From: Phycisphaerales bacterium
GTDB lineage: Bacteria; Planctomycetota; Phycisphaerae; Phycisphaerales; UBA1924
NCBI GenBank assembly: GCA_020845755.1
Contig: JADLFE010000044.1
Location: 1-51,517 of the forward strand
Length of the DNA stretch: 51,517 nucleotides
Direction of reading: 5' to 3'
The position numbers and the translations under genes were made by a program. Under the pieces are notes generated by a model. The model was given only the letters and a program-made list of their open reading frames with translations, did not search any database and was not told the origin of the DNA. Below are positions 15,156 to 23,686 of the stretch, piece by piece (positions within the stretch are counted from its first letter, which is position 1; each line of letters starts with the position of its first letter).

Positions 15156-15734
15156 ATGACCAACCTGCACATCTACGACAACGACAACCATCTCTATCTG
15201 GCCGCCATGGATCTTCCCCGCTTCTCTGTGTTTCGGCTCGACTCGGCGCCCGAAGCGGCCCCAAACGGCGTGCCCCGCGTCGAACGGCTCGATCTGGAGA
15301 CCGGGGTCGCCAGGATCCTGGCCGCTCTCGCGAGGGGGGCGGTCGAGCGCATGCTGGAAGTCCCGACGGGCGACGTAACCGCACCCATCGGGCTCGAGAC
15401 CTGGATCGTTCGGCCGTCGTTGGACGGTCGATTATCCGAGTACTTCGCCGGCCTCCCGCTGAGCACCCGCCGGCGCGTTTTCATCCACCGCACGCCCGTG
15501 CGCTCTCCGTTGACCCAGGCTCGCTGCCATTGGGACGCGGCGTACGAGGTCCTGGAATCCGACCGGGGCAGCAGACTTGCCCGAGCGGAGAATACCCCCG
15601 CCGCGCTCCGGCAGGGCGTCGACGTGCTGTCGGGCGCTCTGGTGGCCTATCGCGAAGGGCCGCTCGCGACGCGGCGGTACTTTGAGAGTCTCGGACACTC
15701 GGTCAAGCATGAAGCTGACGAGCCATCGCCGTAG
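15156..15734 (+). CDS. Hypothetical protein, 192 residues
   Basis: Not recognised. From ATG 15156 the product starts MTNLHIYDNDNHLYLAAMD, an acidic, aromatic N-terminus, and continues as a mixed alpha/beta soluble protein without cysteine clusters or membrane segments. A longer version from 15126 adds ten residues. No clear ribosome-binding site. It is convergent with the winged-helix gene at 15741, their stop codons lying only 6 bases apart. No family can be assigned; the context is a defence and accessory region. Confidence 0.5.
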   Translation: MTNLHIYDNDNHLYLAAMDLPRFSVFRLDSAPEAAPNGVPRVERLDLETGVARILAALARGAVERMLEVPTGDVTAPIGLETWIVRPSLDGRLSEYFAGLPLSTRRRVFIHRTPVRSPLTQARCHWDAAYEVLESDRGSRLARAENTPAALRQGVDVLSGALVAYREGPLATRRYFESLGHSVKHEADEPSP

Positions 15735-15740
15735 GACGTT

Positions 15741-16193
15741 TCAGGCTGTTCGGTACGCACCACGTCCCTCCCGGACCAAGTGCCCGCTTTGCACGAGCTT
15801 GGTCAGTGTCTGGGCCACCATCACCCGCTGGCTCTTCTCGCTGCCATCGCTCTTGAAGCCGGACCTCGTGACGGCATCGAAGACTTCGGTAGGGCCGCGG
15901 GTGCCGCCGTCTGCCATGACTTGAAGGATTTTGTGCTTGAGTGTGCCCGCCCGAGGCTGAGAGGCGGCGGCCGATTCTCGTCCTGGACGTGACGCGCCGC
16001 GCGGGCCAACTGCGGTGATGAGTCCGGTGCTTCCGAGCCGCGCCGCGATCTGTCGACGCAGCGCGTCCAGGTCGGCTTGCCGGGCTTCAAGCGCCTGGCG
16101 GGCGGCCTCGACCGCCGCCTCGGCGCGATCGAACTTGTTGACCAACGCCGTGAGCGACTCTGCCTTGACACTCCGACGCCCTCGCTTCGCCAT
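15741..16193 (-). CDS. Coiled-coil protein with C-terminal winged helix
   Basis: A protein of 150 residues. Residues about 20-55 form a strongly heptad-like coiled coil (KFDRAEAAVEAARQALEARQ). The last about 65 residues resemble a winged helix (LKHKILQVMADGG, then LTKLVQSGHLVREGRGAYRT). The ATG at 16193 is chosen over an extension to 16571 because GGAGG precedes it closely. Its C-terminus resembles that of the upstream neighbour at 16276-16743 (LTKMVQ...DGTMFQRVARGRYTA), so the two seem to be distant paralogues. It is probably a DNA-binding protein; target unknown. Confidence 0.65.
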   Translation of the reverse strand: MAKRGRRSVKAESLTALVNKFDRAEAAVEAARQALEARQADLDALRRQIAARLGSTGLITAVGPRGASRPGRESAAASQPRAGTLKHKILQVMADGGTRGPTEVFDAVTRSGFKSDGSEKSQRVMVAQTLTKLVQSGHLVREGRGAYRTA

Positions 16194-16275
16194 CATCGCC
16201 TCCTCGATCGCGGTGTGTGCGCGATCCGTGAATGACGCCAAGCGTAGCGCGAGTGAAGTTAGTGGGGCTTTCAAG

Positions 16276-16743
16276 CTACTCAACAACAGCGCGGAAGCGA
16301 CGCTCAGGACGTTCGGCACGAAACGCATCCTGCGGCTCGCGGCAGGATCGATCGGTTTCAGCAATCGCGGTGTACCGTCCACGCGCGACGCGTTGGAACA
16401 TCGTCCCGTCCAGCAGCGCGACCTGCACCATCTTGGTGAGGTTGGGTAACGTGGACCGGTACCCAACCGCGGGCAGGAGTGACGCGGCCTCGGCCGGTGA
16501 CAGCACACGGTCGTGGAGCACGAACGCCAGGGCCCGCTTGAGGGTGGAAGCGATTGCCGGTGCCCTACCAACGGAAGGTGGGGGCAGAACTCCCTCCAGC
16601 ATGAGCCGGTTGTCGATCGCGGCGATTGCGATCTCGCAGCGGGATCGTTTCACCCGGAGCCGGTTGCGACGCCGTCGGATCTCCCTGACGAGCACGTCCG
16701 ATGGGATGGTGTACACGACACGATCCGGCGGTACGGGGCGCAT
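16276..16743 (-). CDS. Coiled-coil/winged-helix protein, paralogue of its neighbour
   Basis: A protein of 155 residues with a basic helical N-terminus (EIRRRRNRLRVKRSRCE, about 21-37), a middle helical part and a winged-helix-like C-terminal part containing LTKMVQVALLDGTMFQRVAR. It shares the C-terminal pattern with the protein encoded at 15741-16193. The ATG at 16743 immediately abuts an inverted repeat (16749-16783) that could be its own operator. It is divergent from a 59-residue coiled-coil gene at 16832. Function unknown, probably a DNA-binding regulator. Confidence 0.55.
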   Translation of the reverse strand: MRPVPPDRVVYTIPSDVLVREIRRRRNRLRVKRSRCEIAIAAIDNRLMLEGVLPPPSVGRAPAIASTLKRALAFVLHDRVLSPAEAASLLPAVGYRSTLPNLTKMVQVALLDGTMFQRVARGRYTAIAETDRSCREPQDAFRAERPERRFRAVVE

Positions 16744-16748
16744 GGCGT

Positions 16749-16783
16749 GAGTCTATCTTTGCGCTGTGATATGAGGTAGACTC
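16749..16783. promoter_or_regulatory. Inverted repeat between divergent genes, putative operator
   Basis: The 10-base arms GAGTCTATCT (16749-16758) and AGGTAGACTC (16774-16783) are complementary at 9 of 10 positions with a 15-base spacer. Centre-to-centre spacing is 25 bases. The repeat lies in the 88-base gap between the divergent genes at 16276-16743 and 16832-17011, where a dimeric DNA-binding protein could control both. The winged-helix neighbour is the obvious candidate, by inference. Confidence 0.45.
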
Positions 16784-16831
16784 CACGGCGGATTCAGGAT
16801 GTTCCCTCTCCCCTGAATAGGTGGCGATTCG

Positions 16832-17011
16832 ATGAACGTGGACAAGATCAGGGCCCTCCACGAAGAGTGGAAGCGCAATGAAGAGGAACTCCTGCGACTC
16901 CGGGACTTGCCTGTTGGTGTCGTCGATCCCGCCGCACGCGAGCGTGAAATCGAGCACCGCCAGCGCGAGATCGAGTTCTGGGTCGCTGAACTCGACTCCG
17001 AGTGCCAGTGA
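16832..17011 (+). CDS. Small acidic coiled-coil protein, 59 residues
   Basis: Not recognised, but well supported as a gene: AGGTGG lies 9 bases before ATG 16832, and the 59 codons encode a regular, highly charged helix pair (ALHEEWKRNEEELLRLRDLP, then REREIEHRQREIEFW). It ends at TGA 17009-17011. It is divergent from the winged-helix gene at 16743 and shares the inverted repeat at 16749-16783. It might pair with the coiled coils of the neighbouring proteins. Too short for many gene finders. Confidence 0.55.
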   Translation: MNVDKIRALHEEWKRNEEELLRLRDLPVGVVDPAAREREIEHRQREIEFWVAELDSECQ

Positions 17012-17241
17012 GGGCACGACGGACGGATCCTTGCAACCTCGCTGATTTCGTCTTGATGCCGCTCGGGTGCCAATGTGCGGCAAAATTCCAGTTTGCGCGC
17101 ACGAGCTCGCCTTGAATAGCGCTTTGGTTAGGAGAATCCGATTCCGACCAGACGCTCGGAATACCGACTTAGACCTGCGGACAGGCCCACACGATAGATC
17201 GAGTCCGCTCTCCGGCAACGCCATACCTCTCGGAGCCTTCC

Positions 17242-19320
17242 ATGCAAGCACGAACTCGCATCGCAACTTCACTCGCTGCGCTGTCAATCCTGTCGGGCTG
17301 TGGGATTCTCCCGGGCGATCGTCAGGATCGCTTGGTGTCGACTCACCTCGCGGTGCTCTCGGTTGAGGATTTCAACGCGGCAAAGCGCAAATTAAGCCCG
17401 TCCTTCAAGCTGACCGGCGATGAAGCTCTCAAATTGGTGAACCCGACCATCGGCGCCCGCATCGAGTCTCAGCTCGACTCGATCAGGACGTCGGGCGAAC
17501 TCGGGCTGGACATCACGCCCACAGGGACTGGAACCGGTGATGCATCGCCTCCGGCGTTGCCGGGGACGGCGCCTGCAGGGGCCAAGTTCAGCTCGCCACA
17601 GAACTTCAAGGACGTGCTCGATCAGGCGTCCTCTCTGAGGACCAGCCGGGGATTGGAATACCAGCTGGCCCAGTCCCTGTTCGAACAAGTGGCCATGCTG
17701 AACGCCACCGTCGCGGCCGCGTCCGTTCCCCGCGGGTACACGGGATATGTGGTGCAGTTGCAGCTCGGGATCATGCCTCGGATGCAGAATCTTCCGCGAG
17801 ATGTCTACGCCGACATCTCGTTCTTTGCGGTGACGAAGGACGCGCCGACCGACAGACTTCAGCGGTCGTTGGACCAAGCGGCTCTGATGGGTAGCCAGGC
17901 TAGGAATCTCGATTCTTCGACTCGGCGTATTCGTGTCGTCCCACTTTTGAGCACCGACAGCCTCGAGTCGGTCGCCAATTCGGCCAGCGTTGAACAACTG
18001 CGTGCGTTCTCCGGTGGTCTTCGTCTCGCCGCATCGCGAGTGAGCGCTGGCGCCTCCGTCGAGCGCGTGCTCCAGGACCTGGAAGCGTCCCTCGGCAAAC
18101 GGCTGATGAGCTCTTATTCGGTCGCGAGGCTCTCAGAGAACAGCCTGCGCGCCCGGTTTGGCGCTGTACCGACTGGTTCTGGGCTCAACTCGGTGGTGCC
18201 GCGAACTCACAAGCTTCCGGTGCTGATTCTGCTCCCGGAAGGATTGGAGCGGGAACTGCTGACCAGTGGTACCAAGATTGAACTGCTCGCCTCCGCCAAG
18301 ACCACGCTGATCGACCCGGAAACGGGCGTGGAGTCTAAGCCGGTGGAGTTCGACGAGTTTCTCCGGGAGGGGACGTCAAAGCTCGCTCCCTACTTCGCCG
18401 TTCCAGGCGGAAAAACACTGCTGCAGGCCGAGGACACGAGTCGCATCTTGCGCATCGCCGTCATGGCCCAAGAAAACGACTACGAGAGGTTCCTTGCGGG
18501 TATCAATAGCCTGTGTGCCGAACTGAGAAAGCGGCTTCCGCGAGATCCCCAACTCCCGATCGTGGCGGAGCTCACACCAGAGACGGTGTGGATCGAAATG
18601 CTGGGGATCACCACTCGCACGCAGTACTCGGGTGCGAGGTTTACGATCGCCAAACCCGCGTCAGCCCCCCTCAGGCTTCCAGAATCCGTCTTTGCGCTCG
18701 ACGACGGAAAGACGTGGTCAATCACGCTGGCGGGAGTCCCGGCTGATCGCATCAAGCCCGATCAAGTCCAGTTGGTGGTATCCGAACTCGGGGACAAGAA
18801 GTTCAATCCCGAGTCGATCGGTGAAGGGGCGGGCGGAGCGGCAAAGCTGAGTTTCCCAACCTTCAAGTCCCCCAAGGGGCCGGTGGTGTTGGCCCTTGAC
18901 CTAAAGCCGGAAGACGTGCTGAACGGGAGCAAGCCCGGCGCGATTCCGGTGCAACGGATCTCGGTCAAACCCCCACCGAGCAACCCCGTCGCCATGCTGA
19001 CGCGATCCACCCAGTTCATCAACGTGGCGAACGGCAAGGGCGTGGTGGTGCTTGCGGTGAACTTTGCGGCGATGGCCGATTTGCCGCTGCCCAAAGTCCG
19101 CTTGAAGATCGACGGCGGGGCATTTGTCGAGCTCTCGGCCGTATCGGCCCCGGACGCGGCAGTTCTCAAGGATGGCGCGATCGAGTGCACCAAGAGTGTC
19201 ACAGTGACCGCGACCGTGACCGGGGTTTCCGGAGCAAAGGACGTCGCCGTGACCGTCGTCGACGCGGACGAACGGCCACTGGATGTCGAAGGGTCCGAAT
19301 TGAAGTTCAGAGTGCAATAG
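17242..19320 (+). CDS. Large lipoprotein of unknown function
   Basis: A protein of 692 residues with a lipoprotein signal peptide: basic N-terminus, hydrophobic stretch and the lipobox LSGC with Cys20, so it is likely lipid-anchored and exported. The remainder lacks membrane segments. Residues about 80-300 are alpha/beta, and the C-terminal half reads as beta-sandwich-like repeats (KTWSITLAGVPADRI, VTVTATVTGVSGAKDVAVTV). It may be a surface or secreted structural protein. A helix-rich stretch near 95-230 resembles no family I know. It stands alone, with non-coding DNA on both sides. Function unknown. Confidence 0.75.
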   Translation: MQARTRIATSLAALSILSGCGILPGDRQDRLVSTHLAVLSVEDFNAAKRKLSPSFKLTGDEALKLVNPTIGARIESQLDSIRTSGELGLDITPTGTGTGDASPPALPGTAPAGAKFSSPQNFKDVLDQASSLRTSRGLEYQLAQSLFEQVAMLNATVAAASVPRGYTGYVVQLQLGIMPRMQNLPRDVYADISFFAVTKDAPTDRLQRSLDQAALMGSQARNLDSSTRRIRVVPLLSTDSLESVANSASVEQLRAFSGGLRLAASRVSAGASVERVLQDLEASLGKRLMSSYSVARLSENSLRARFGAVPTGSGLNSVVPRTHKLPVLILLPEGLERELLTSGTKIELLASAKTTLIDPETGVESKPVEFDEFLREGTSKLAPYFAVPGGKTLLQAEDTSRILRIAVMAQENDYERFLAGINSLCAELRKRLPRDPQLPIVAELTPETVWIEMLGITTRTQYSGARFTIAKPASAPLRLPESVFALDDGKTWSITLAGVPADRIKPDQVQLVVSELGDKKFNPESIGEGAGGAAKLSFPTFKSPKGPVVLALDLKPEDVLNGSKPGAIPVQRISVKPPPSNPVAMLTRSTQFINVANGKGVVVLAVNFAAMADLPLPKVRLKIDGGAFVELSAVSAPDAAVLKDGAIECTKSVTVTATVTGVSGAKDVAVTVVDADERPLDVEGSELKFRVQ

Positions 19321-19640
19321 AACGATCCGGGGGAGCGGAATCGTGCGGGCGGCCGCCGCCGACAGGAAAACGGAGTGCATCCAGTGAGCTCTGGCTCCGA
19401 TGGTGTTGCCCAGGGGCGAAGAGCGGGGTGCGAGTTGCCAGGGGCAACCGATCGACCGGACGCGCGAACACCACTCGGCATCGTGGATACGCATGCACGG
19501 AGTTCTTCAGGGTGTCACGAGTGAGTGAATTCGGCAGGAAACGGAGCCCGGTTCTCAGTTACGCGGATCGGTCTGGGCTGAGGGAATGCGTCCATTGACC
19601 CCGGCGGGCCTGAGCAAGGCTCAGAGAGGGATCGCACACC
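19321..19640. other. Intergenic region, nothing recognised
   Basis: These 320 bases separate the lipoprotein gene from the amidohydrolase gene. Frames through it are short and look like shadow. No hairpin with a T-run or recognisable promoter was found. Confidence 0.35.
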
Positions 19641-21134
19641 ATGCACATCGACGTTCACGCGCACTTCTTCAACACCCGGTATCTTCCCATCGCTGGCGTG
19701 GGTCGGAAGAGCCGCGGCCTCCCGCACGCGCTGGCCCGGCTCATCGCGATCGCCATCCGGGGCGTGACCGCCGATGACGGCAGCCTCGAGCGCGACGGTT
19801 CCTGGTTTGCGCGCGAAATCGCCGACTCCGGATTCGCGACCCACCAGAGTCGAGAGTCCGAGCCGGCGGAACTCTCCCCCGAGGGCGCCATCGCGCGCTT
19901 CACGGCCGAGATTCCGCCATGGTTGCTCCGCTCCGCGGACTTCGATGATGTGGTTCGAGAAGCGACCGGCGCTCGCGGCTTGCTCCTGGCCGCCACGGCG
20001 GAGCCCGCGGCGGCTGGGGAATCGGACAGGCGCCGGTGGCTCCGGTCGTACCTCCAAGCCGACAGGTCGCTGTTCTTGGATGTGGCGGCGCCGGCCCATG
20101 TCGATGATGCCGGGGAGCCAGGGGTTGGCGGGTACCTCGCCTTCCTCTATAACCTCGCGTGCCGCGAGAAGACGCTCGCCGATCGCCATCGCCAGAACTC
20201 GCCGGGCGTTGAGCTCTTCGTTCACGTGATGATGGACATGGAGTGGCCGTACGAGGATGCCCCGGCGTACGACTACCCACGTGCGATCCGCCGCGTACGC
20301 ACGATGTGCCGGCAGAGCGGCGGACGAGTGGTTCCATTCGTGGCGTTCGACGCGTATCGCCCAGACAGCCTGCAGTTAATCTCCCGCGCGCTCCTCCGGC
20401 AGTCTTTCCTGGGCGTCAAGTTCTACGCCCCGAGCGGATACAGACCGGATTCGAACGCCGATGCGGTGCGGGCTCGCGACGACGTCTCGCCCGATGAACT
20501 CGACCGCAGGTGCGCGGCCATGATCGAGTTCTGCGCGGACCGCGATATTCCCATCATGGCCCATTGCACGCCGCAGGGCATGGAGGTGGCGCCAAAGCGG
20601 CACTCCGGGTTCAACGCCGACCCGGAGTTCTGGCGGGTGCAGCTCGCACGCTTCCCCAAGCTCCGGCTGTGCTTCGCGCATGCCGGCGGGCGCTCGCACT
20701 GGTTCGGCCCGGCGGAACCGGCCGACGCGCCTCCCCACGAGCCTTGGGCCAAGTCCATCATCGAATTGTGCACCACATACCAAAACGTGTACACGGACCT
20801 CTCGCACATGGAAGAGGCGCTGGACCCCCAGGCGGGCGACCGGTTCGCGGCCACACTCGCCGATGACATCAATTCACATGCGTCGGCTACGTTCCCGCTC
20901 GGACGCAAGGTGATGTACGGGTCGGACTATCCGATGCCGCTTCCCGGCGGCGGATGGCCGAAATACTACCAGGCGGTCCTCCGCAGCGTGCGTGACAACG
21001 AACAGCTGGCGCCGCTGGTGGACGACCTCTTCCGCGAGAACGCGCGAGCGTTCCTGAACCTCCGTGCTTTTCTGGAAGAGCGTGGCGACGATCTCGCCGA
21101 TGAGCAGGTGCACACGCTGAGTCAGTTCGCGTAA
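19641..21134 (+). CDS. Amidohydrolase-family metal-dependent hydrolase
   Basis: A protein of 497 residues with the TIM-barrel amidohydrolase pattern: the N-terminal HxH metal motif (HIDVHAHFF, H6 and H8), a later histidine in IMAHCTPQGM, another in LCFAHAGGRSHW, and an aspartate in MYGSDYPMP. This arrangement is that of the COG2159/amidohydrolase-2 group, which includes decarboxylases and hydrolases of cyclic or carboxylated substrates. The substrate cannot be read from sequence. At nearly 500 residues it is longer than the usual 280-350, with insertions between strands. ATG 19641 directly starts the metal motif. It is monocistronic. Confidence 0.82.
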   Translation: MHIDVHAHFFNTRYLPIAGVGRKSRGLPHALARLIAIAIRGVTADDGSLERDGSWFAREIADSGFATHQSRESEPAELSPEGAIARFTAEIPPWLLRSADFDDVVREATGARGLLLAATAEPAAAGESDRRRWLRSYLQADRSLFLDVAAPAHVDDAGEPGVGGYLAFLYNLACREKTLADRHRQNSPGVELFVHVMMDMEWPYEDAPAYDYPRAIRRVRTMCRQSGGRVVPFVAFDAYRPDSLQLISRALLRQSFLGVKFYAPSGYRPDSNADAVRARDDVSPDELDRRCAAMIEFCADRDIPIMAHCTPQGMEVAPKRHSGFNADPEFWRVQLARFPKLRLCFAHAGGRSHWFGPAEPADAPPHEPWAKSIIELCTTYQNVYTDLSHMEEALDPQAGDRFAATLADDINSHASATFPLGRKVMYGSDYPMPLPGGGWPKYYQAVLRSVRDNEQLAPLVDDLFRENARAFLNLRAFLEERGDDLADEQVHTLSQFA

Positions 21135-21159
21135 GTCCCTGGGACCATCAGTGAGACTG

Positions 21160-21477
21160 TCACTGCGGGGCATCAGGAGTTTCCACGTTTGCAATCAGGT
21201 CATTCCGGATCGCCGTGGCCCGCTTTGTGATCTCTTCTGAAGCGTCTCCAGTAGCGATCTCCAAGATGACGGTGATTTGACCGAGCTTTACTGCCACGGC
21301 GACCTTGTGCGCCCTCTTGCTCTGCGCTCCTGCCTTTGCCCAGTTGACCACCCAATCCGCCACTCGTTCCACGACGACCTGAGCGATTGGTCCGGCGACG
21401 ATCGTGAGCACGATTTCTTCAGCACCCAACCCGGCACCGCTCGGCACGCGCACGCACAGGTCGCGGGTCGTCCGCAT
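21160..21477 (-). CDS. Hypothetical small protein, 105 residues
   Basis: Not recognised. From ATG 21477 the product has a beta-strand, then a hydrophobic helix (EIVLTIVAGPIAQVVVERVADWVVNWAK), then two strands (VAVAVKLGQITVILEI) and a final helix. The layout distantly recalls small effector-associated domains described next to signalling and conflict genes, but I cannot assign it. An extension to 21531 overlaps the transposase remnant at 21419-21802, and no good ribosome-binding site is present. Confidence 0.4.
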   Translation of the reverse strand: MRTTRDLCVRVPSGAGLGAEEIVLTIVAGPIAQVVVERVADWVVNWAKAGAQSKRAHKVAVAVKLGQITVILEIATGDASEEITKRATAIRNDLIANVETPDAPQ

Positions 21478-21802
21478 GACGCTGCGACGCCCGCCGCGTC
21501 GCAACGTCGCTGCCTTCGTAATTCCGCGCAATCAACTCGCGGTGCCAACCAAGGATTGTGTCCGACGTGACGATCGTGCCGACCTGGCCAAGAAGTCGCC
21601 GACCGAGGTTCTTGCCTTTCGCGACGAGTCGCCGGCGCTGATCGTCTGTGAGCTTGATGCGCTTCCGGCCGAGTTGCGCTCGGAGCACCCGGTTCTCCTC
21701 CCGCAGATACTCGTTGGTGTTCTGCAGCTGTTCATTGAGCCAGCCCGCGATGAGCACCGCCAGCACCTGGTGGATCGGATGCATGTCGCCACGCTGCCGC
21801 AT
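21419..21802 (-). pseudogene. Remnant of integrase-type transposase, N-terminal part
   Basis: Residues 1-98 match the N-terminus of integrase-core transposases common in planctomycetes: a coiled coil (LREENRVLRAQLGRKR) then LTDDQRRRLVAKGKNLGRR and IVTSDTILGWHRELIARNYEGS. After about 21508 the frame drifts into unrelated sequence, so the catalytic DDE core is missing. A decayed mobile element, no longer functional. A C-terminal remnant of a comparable element lies at 29469-29700. Confidence 0.7.
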
Positions 21803-21930
21803 TCGGGCACCTCGCTCGGCCTTCTACACGATCCATAGATGCATCGCAACTCCACGGGAATCCGTCGGTTGGCGTTCGGCTGAGAACGGAACAACACGGG
21901 CTCTGAACCGAGCAACTCAGTTTCGCATTT

Positions 21931-22827
21931 CTACTTCAGGTCCAACATAAAGTATAGCCAACCAAAACGAGACGATGCATCCCTTGATCGCAGGTAATCG
22001 CCAAGGCCGCTTACGACAGAAACCGGATTCATGGGCCAGGGGGCTGGCAGGTTCGAGAAGAACGCGATCGCGGCCGACAGGCCGACCTGTGGTTTGAGAA
22101 GCTGCGCCAATTCCACCAGGTCCCTCTGGAAGACTTCTTCCACCAGTTCGGCGACGCTCTGAACGTCGTGCTTTGAATTGGCGTCGTCGAGGGCAACGAT
22201 TCTTTCGCGGAACGCCGTAAGGCGCGGATGATAACGCAGGTCGAGAATCTTCTCCCATGGCACACCGTCGAGATTCGGGATTCGGCCTCGAGCGAGTTCC
22301 CGAAACGCGTCGAAGCCATCGCGAGCCTCCGCGAGTCCAAGGCTTTTCAGAAACCGAGATTCCATATCGTTGGCCATCAGTACGCACTGGAGGTGGTTAC
22401 GGACGTGCGCCCATTTGCGAACGAGTTCGTACAGGCCGATGGCTCCGCCTTCGACATCCATCGGATGCACGTCCTTTGGGCTCCTGAGCTTGAGCTCGGC
22501 AGCCATGTGCTGCCTGGTTGCCTCGCCACCGAGGTCCATTAGGCGCGACGTGGTCGGGTCGGGCCTCTCGCGAGCTGTTTGGAAGAGTTCTCGCGCATCC
22601 AGCCCGGGGGCGACGGCGTCGAGCGGAACCCAGAGACGCTTCAACTCATTGCCAACGTGCGTTGAAACAGTTCCGCGATCGATCAAGATATCGATCGGTA
22701 TCTGTATGTTCGGAGTGTCGAGGACAAGGGAGTCGTACCACAGACAGGCGAGTTTTCCGCGGTGCCCAAGGAGGATGTCCTCCCAGTGTCCCAGAAGCGT
22801 GATGTCGCTTACATAGGTACTAGCCAT
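21931..22827 (-). CDS. Hypothetical protein, 298 residues
   Basis: Not recognised. A soluble, mainly helical protein of 298 residues, with no cysteine cluster and one weakly hydrophobic segment (LSAAIAFFSNLPAP). The segment WYDSLVLDTPNIQIPIDILIDRG near residues 30-55 is beta-like. ATG 22827 starts the gene. Immediately upstream (22876) an IS630-like remnant ends, so this gene may have arrived with, or been disturbed by, mobile elements. Confidence 0.6.
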   Translation of the reverse strand: MASTYVSDITLLGHWEDILLGHRGKLACLWYDSLVLDTPNIQIPIDILIDRGTVSTHVGNELKRLWVPLDAVAPGLDARELFQTARERPDPTTSRLMDLGGEATRQHMAAELKLRSPKDVHPMDVEGGAIGLYELVRKWAHVRNHLQCVLMANDMESRFLKSLGLAEARDGFDAFRELARGRIPNLDGVPWEKILDLRYHPRLTAFRERIVALDDANSKHDVQSVAELVEEVFQRDLVELAQLLKPQVGLSAAIAFFSNLPAPWPMNPVSVVSGLGDYLRSRDASSRFGWLYFMLDLK

Positions 22828-22875
22828 ACTGCGATCCTCCCGATATTGAGCCAGCGGCGGGGTAAGCTTATCGCT

Positions 22876-23555
22876 TCAACCGGCCAGGATCACCACGTCA
22901 CCGGGCCGCAGCTGCGGCGCGAGCACCTGCTCGACGAACGCGTCGAACACGTCGCGGTTGATCGCCCCGTCCACCACGGTGGAACAGCGCACGCCGCCCA
23001 GGCCCAGGGCCGCGATGAGCGAGGTGGTCTTCCAGTGCCCGTGCGGCACTTTGGACACCAGCCGCTCGCCGCGCGGGGCGCGGCCGCGGAGCCGCGTCAT
23101 GTTGGTGGTGGCCCACGTCTCGTCGATGAAGATCAGCCGGCCGGCCTCACGCTCCGGCTGACCGTCGCGCCAGTCCTCACGCCGCGCCGCCACGTCCGGG
23201 CGGTCCTGCTCCGACGCGTGGAGTGTCTTTTTTTGAAGGACAACCCCAGACGCTGGAGCGCCATGCAGATCGCCGACTCGGCACACTCGATCCCCAGACG
23301 CTCGCGCAGCTCCTTGAGCGTGGCATCGGGCTGCTCCTGAACCAACGCGGCCAGACGCGTCATGTCGATCTTGATGATCGTCGCCCCGCCCATCGGCCGC
23401 GGGCCCGTCTCGCCGGTCTCACGCCGCCGCTGCTTGAGCCGACGCACCCACGCCGGGCTGACGCCGAACACCTCCGACACCCGCTTGGTCGGCAGGCCGC
23501 GATCGCACGCCGCCAGCACCCGGTCCCTGAGGTCCTGTGAATACGGTGCGCCCAT
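22876..23555 (-). pseudogene. Truncated IS630-type transposase, frameshifted
   Basis: The first part (23133-23555, ATG preceded by AAGGAGG) encodes the helix-turn-helix end (YSQDLRDRVLAACDRGLPTKRV). The second part, in another frame (22876 to about 23230), continues with LIFIDETWATTNMTRLRGRAPRG and ends abruptly at LRPGDVVILAG. The first catalytic Asp is present, but the second Asp and Glu are lost with the 3' end. It differs clearly from the intact IS630 at 1971-3133, so it is an older, different element. Not functional. Confidence 0.8.
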
Positions 23556-23686
23556 CCGAGGCCTCCTTGTGACGCACGCTCCGCGTGCTCGGAGACACCC
23601 TCCATCGTCTTCCACTCCGGCGCAGCCCGACCGTGCGCCGTACCGCGCTAGACGTGGACTGAAGACGCTCTAACGGAGAAATGAAT

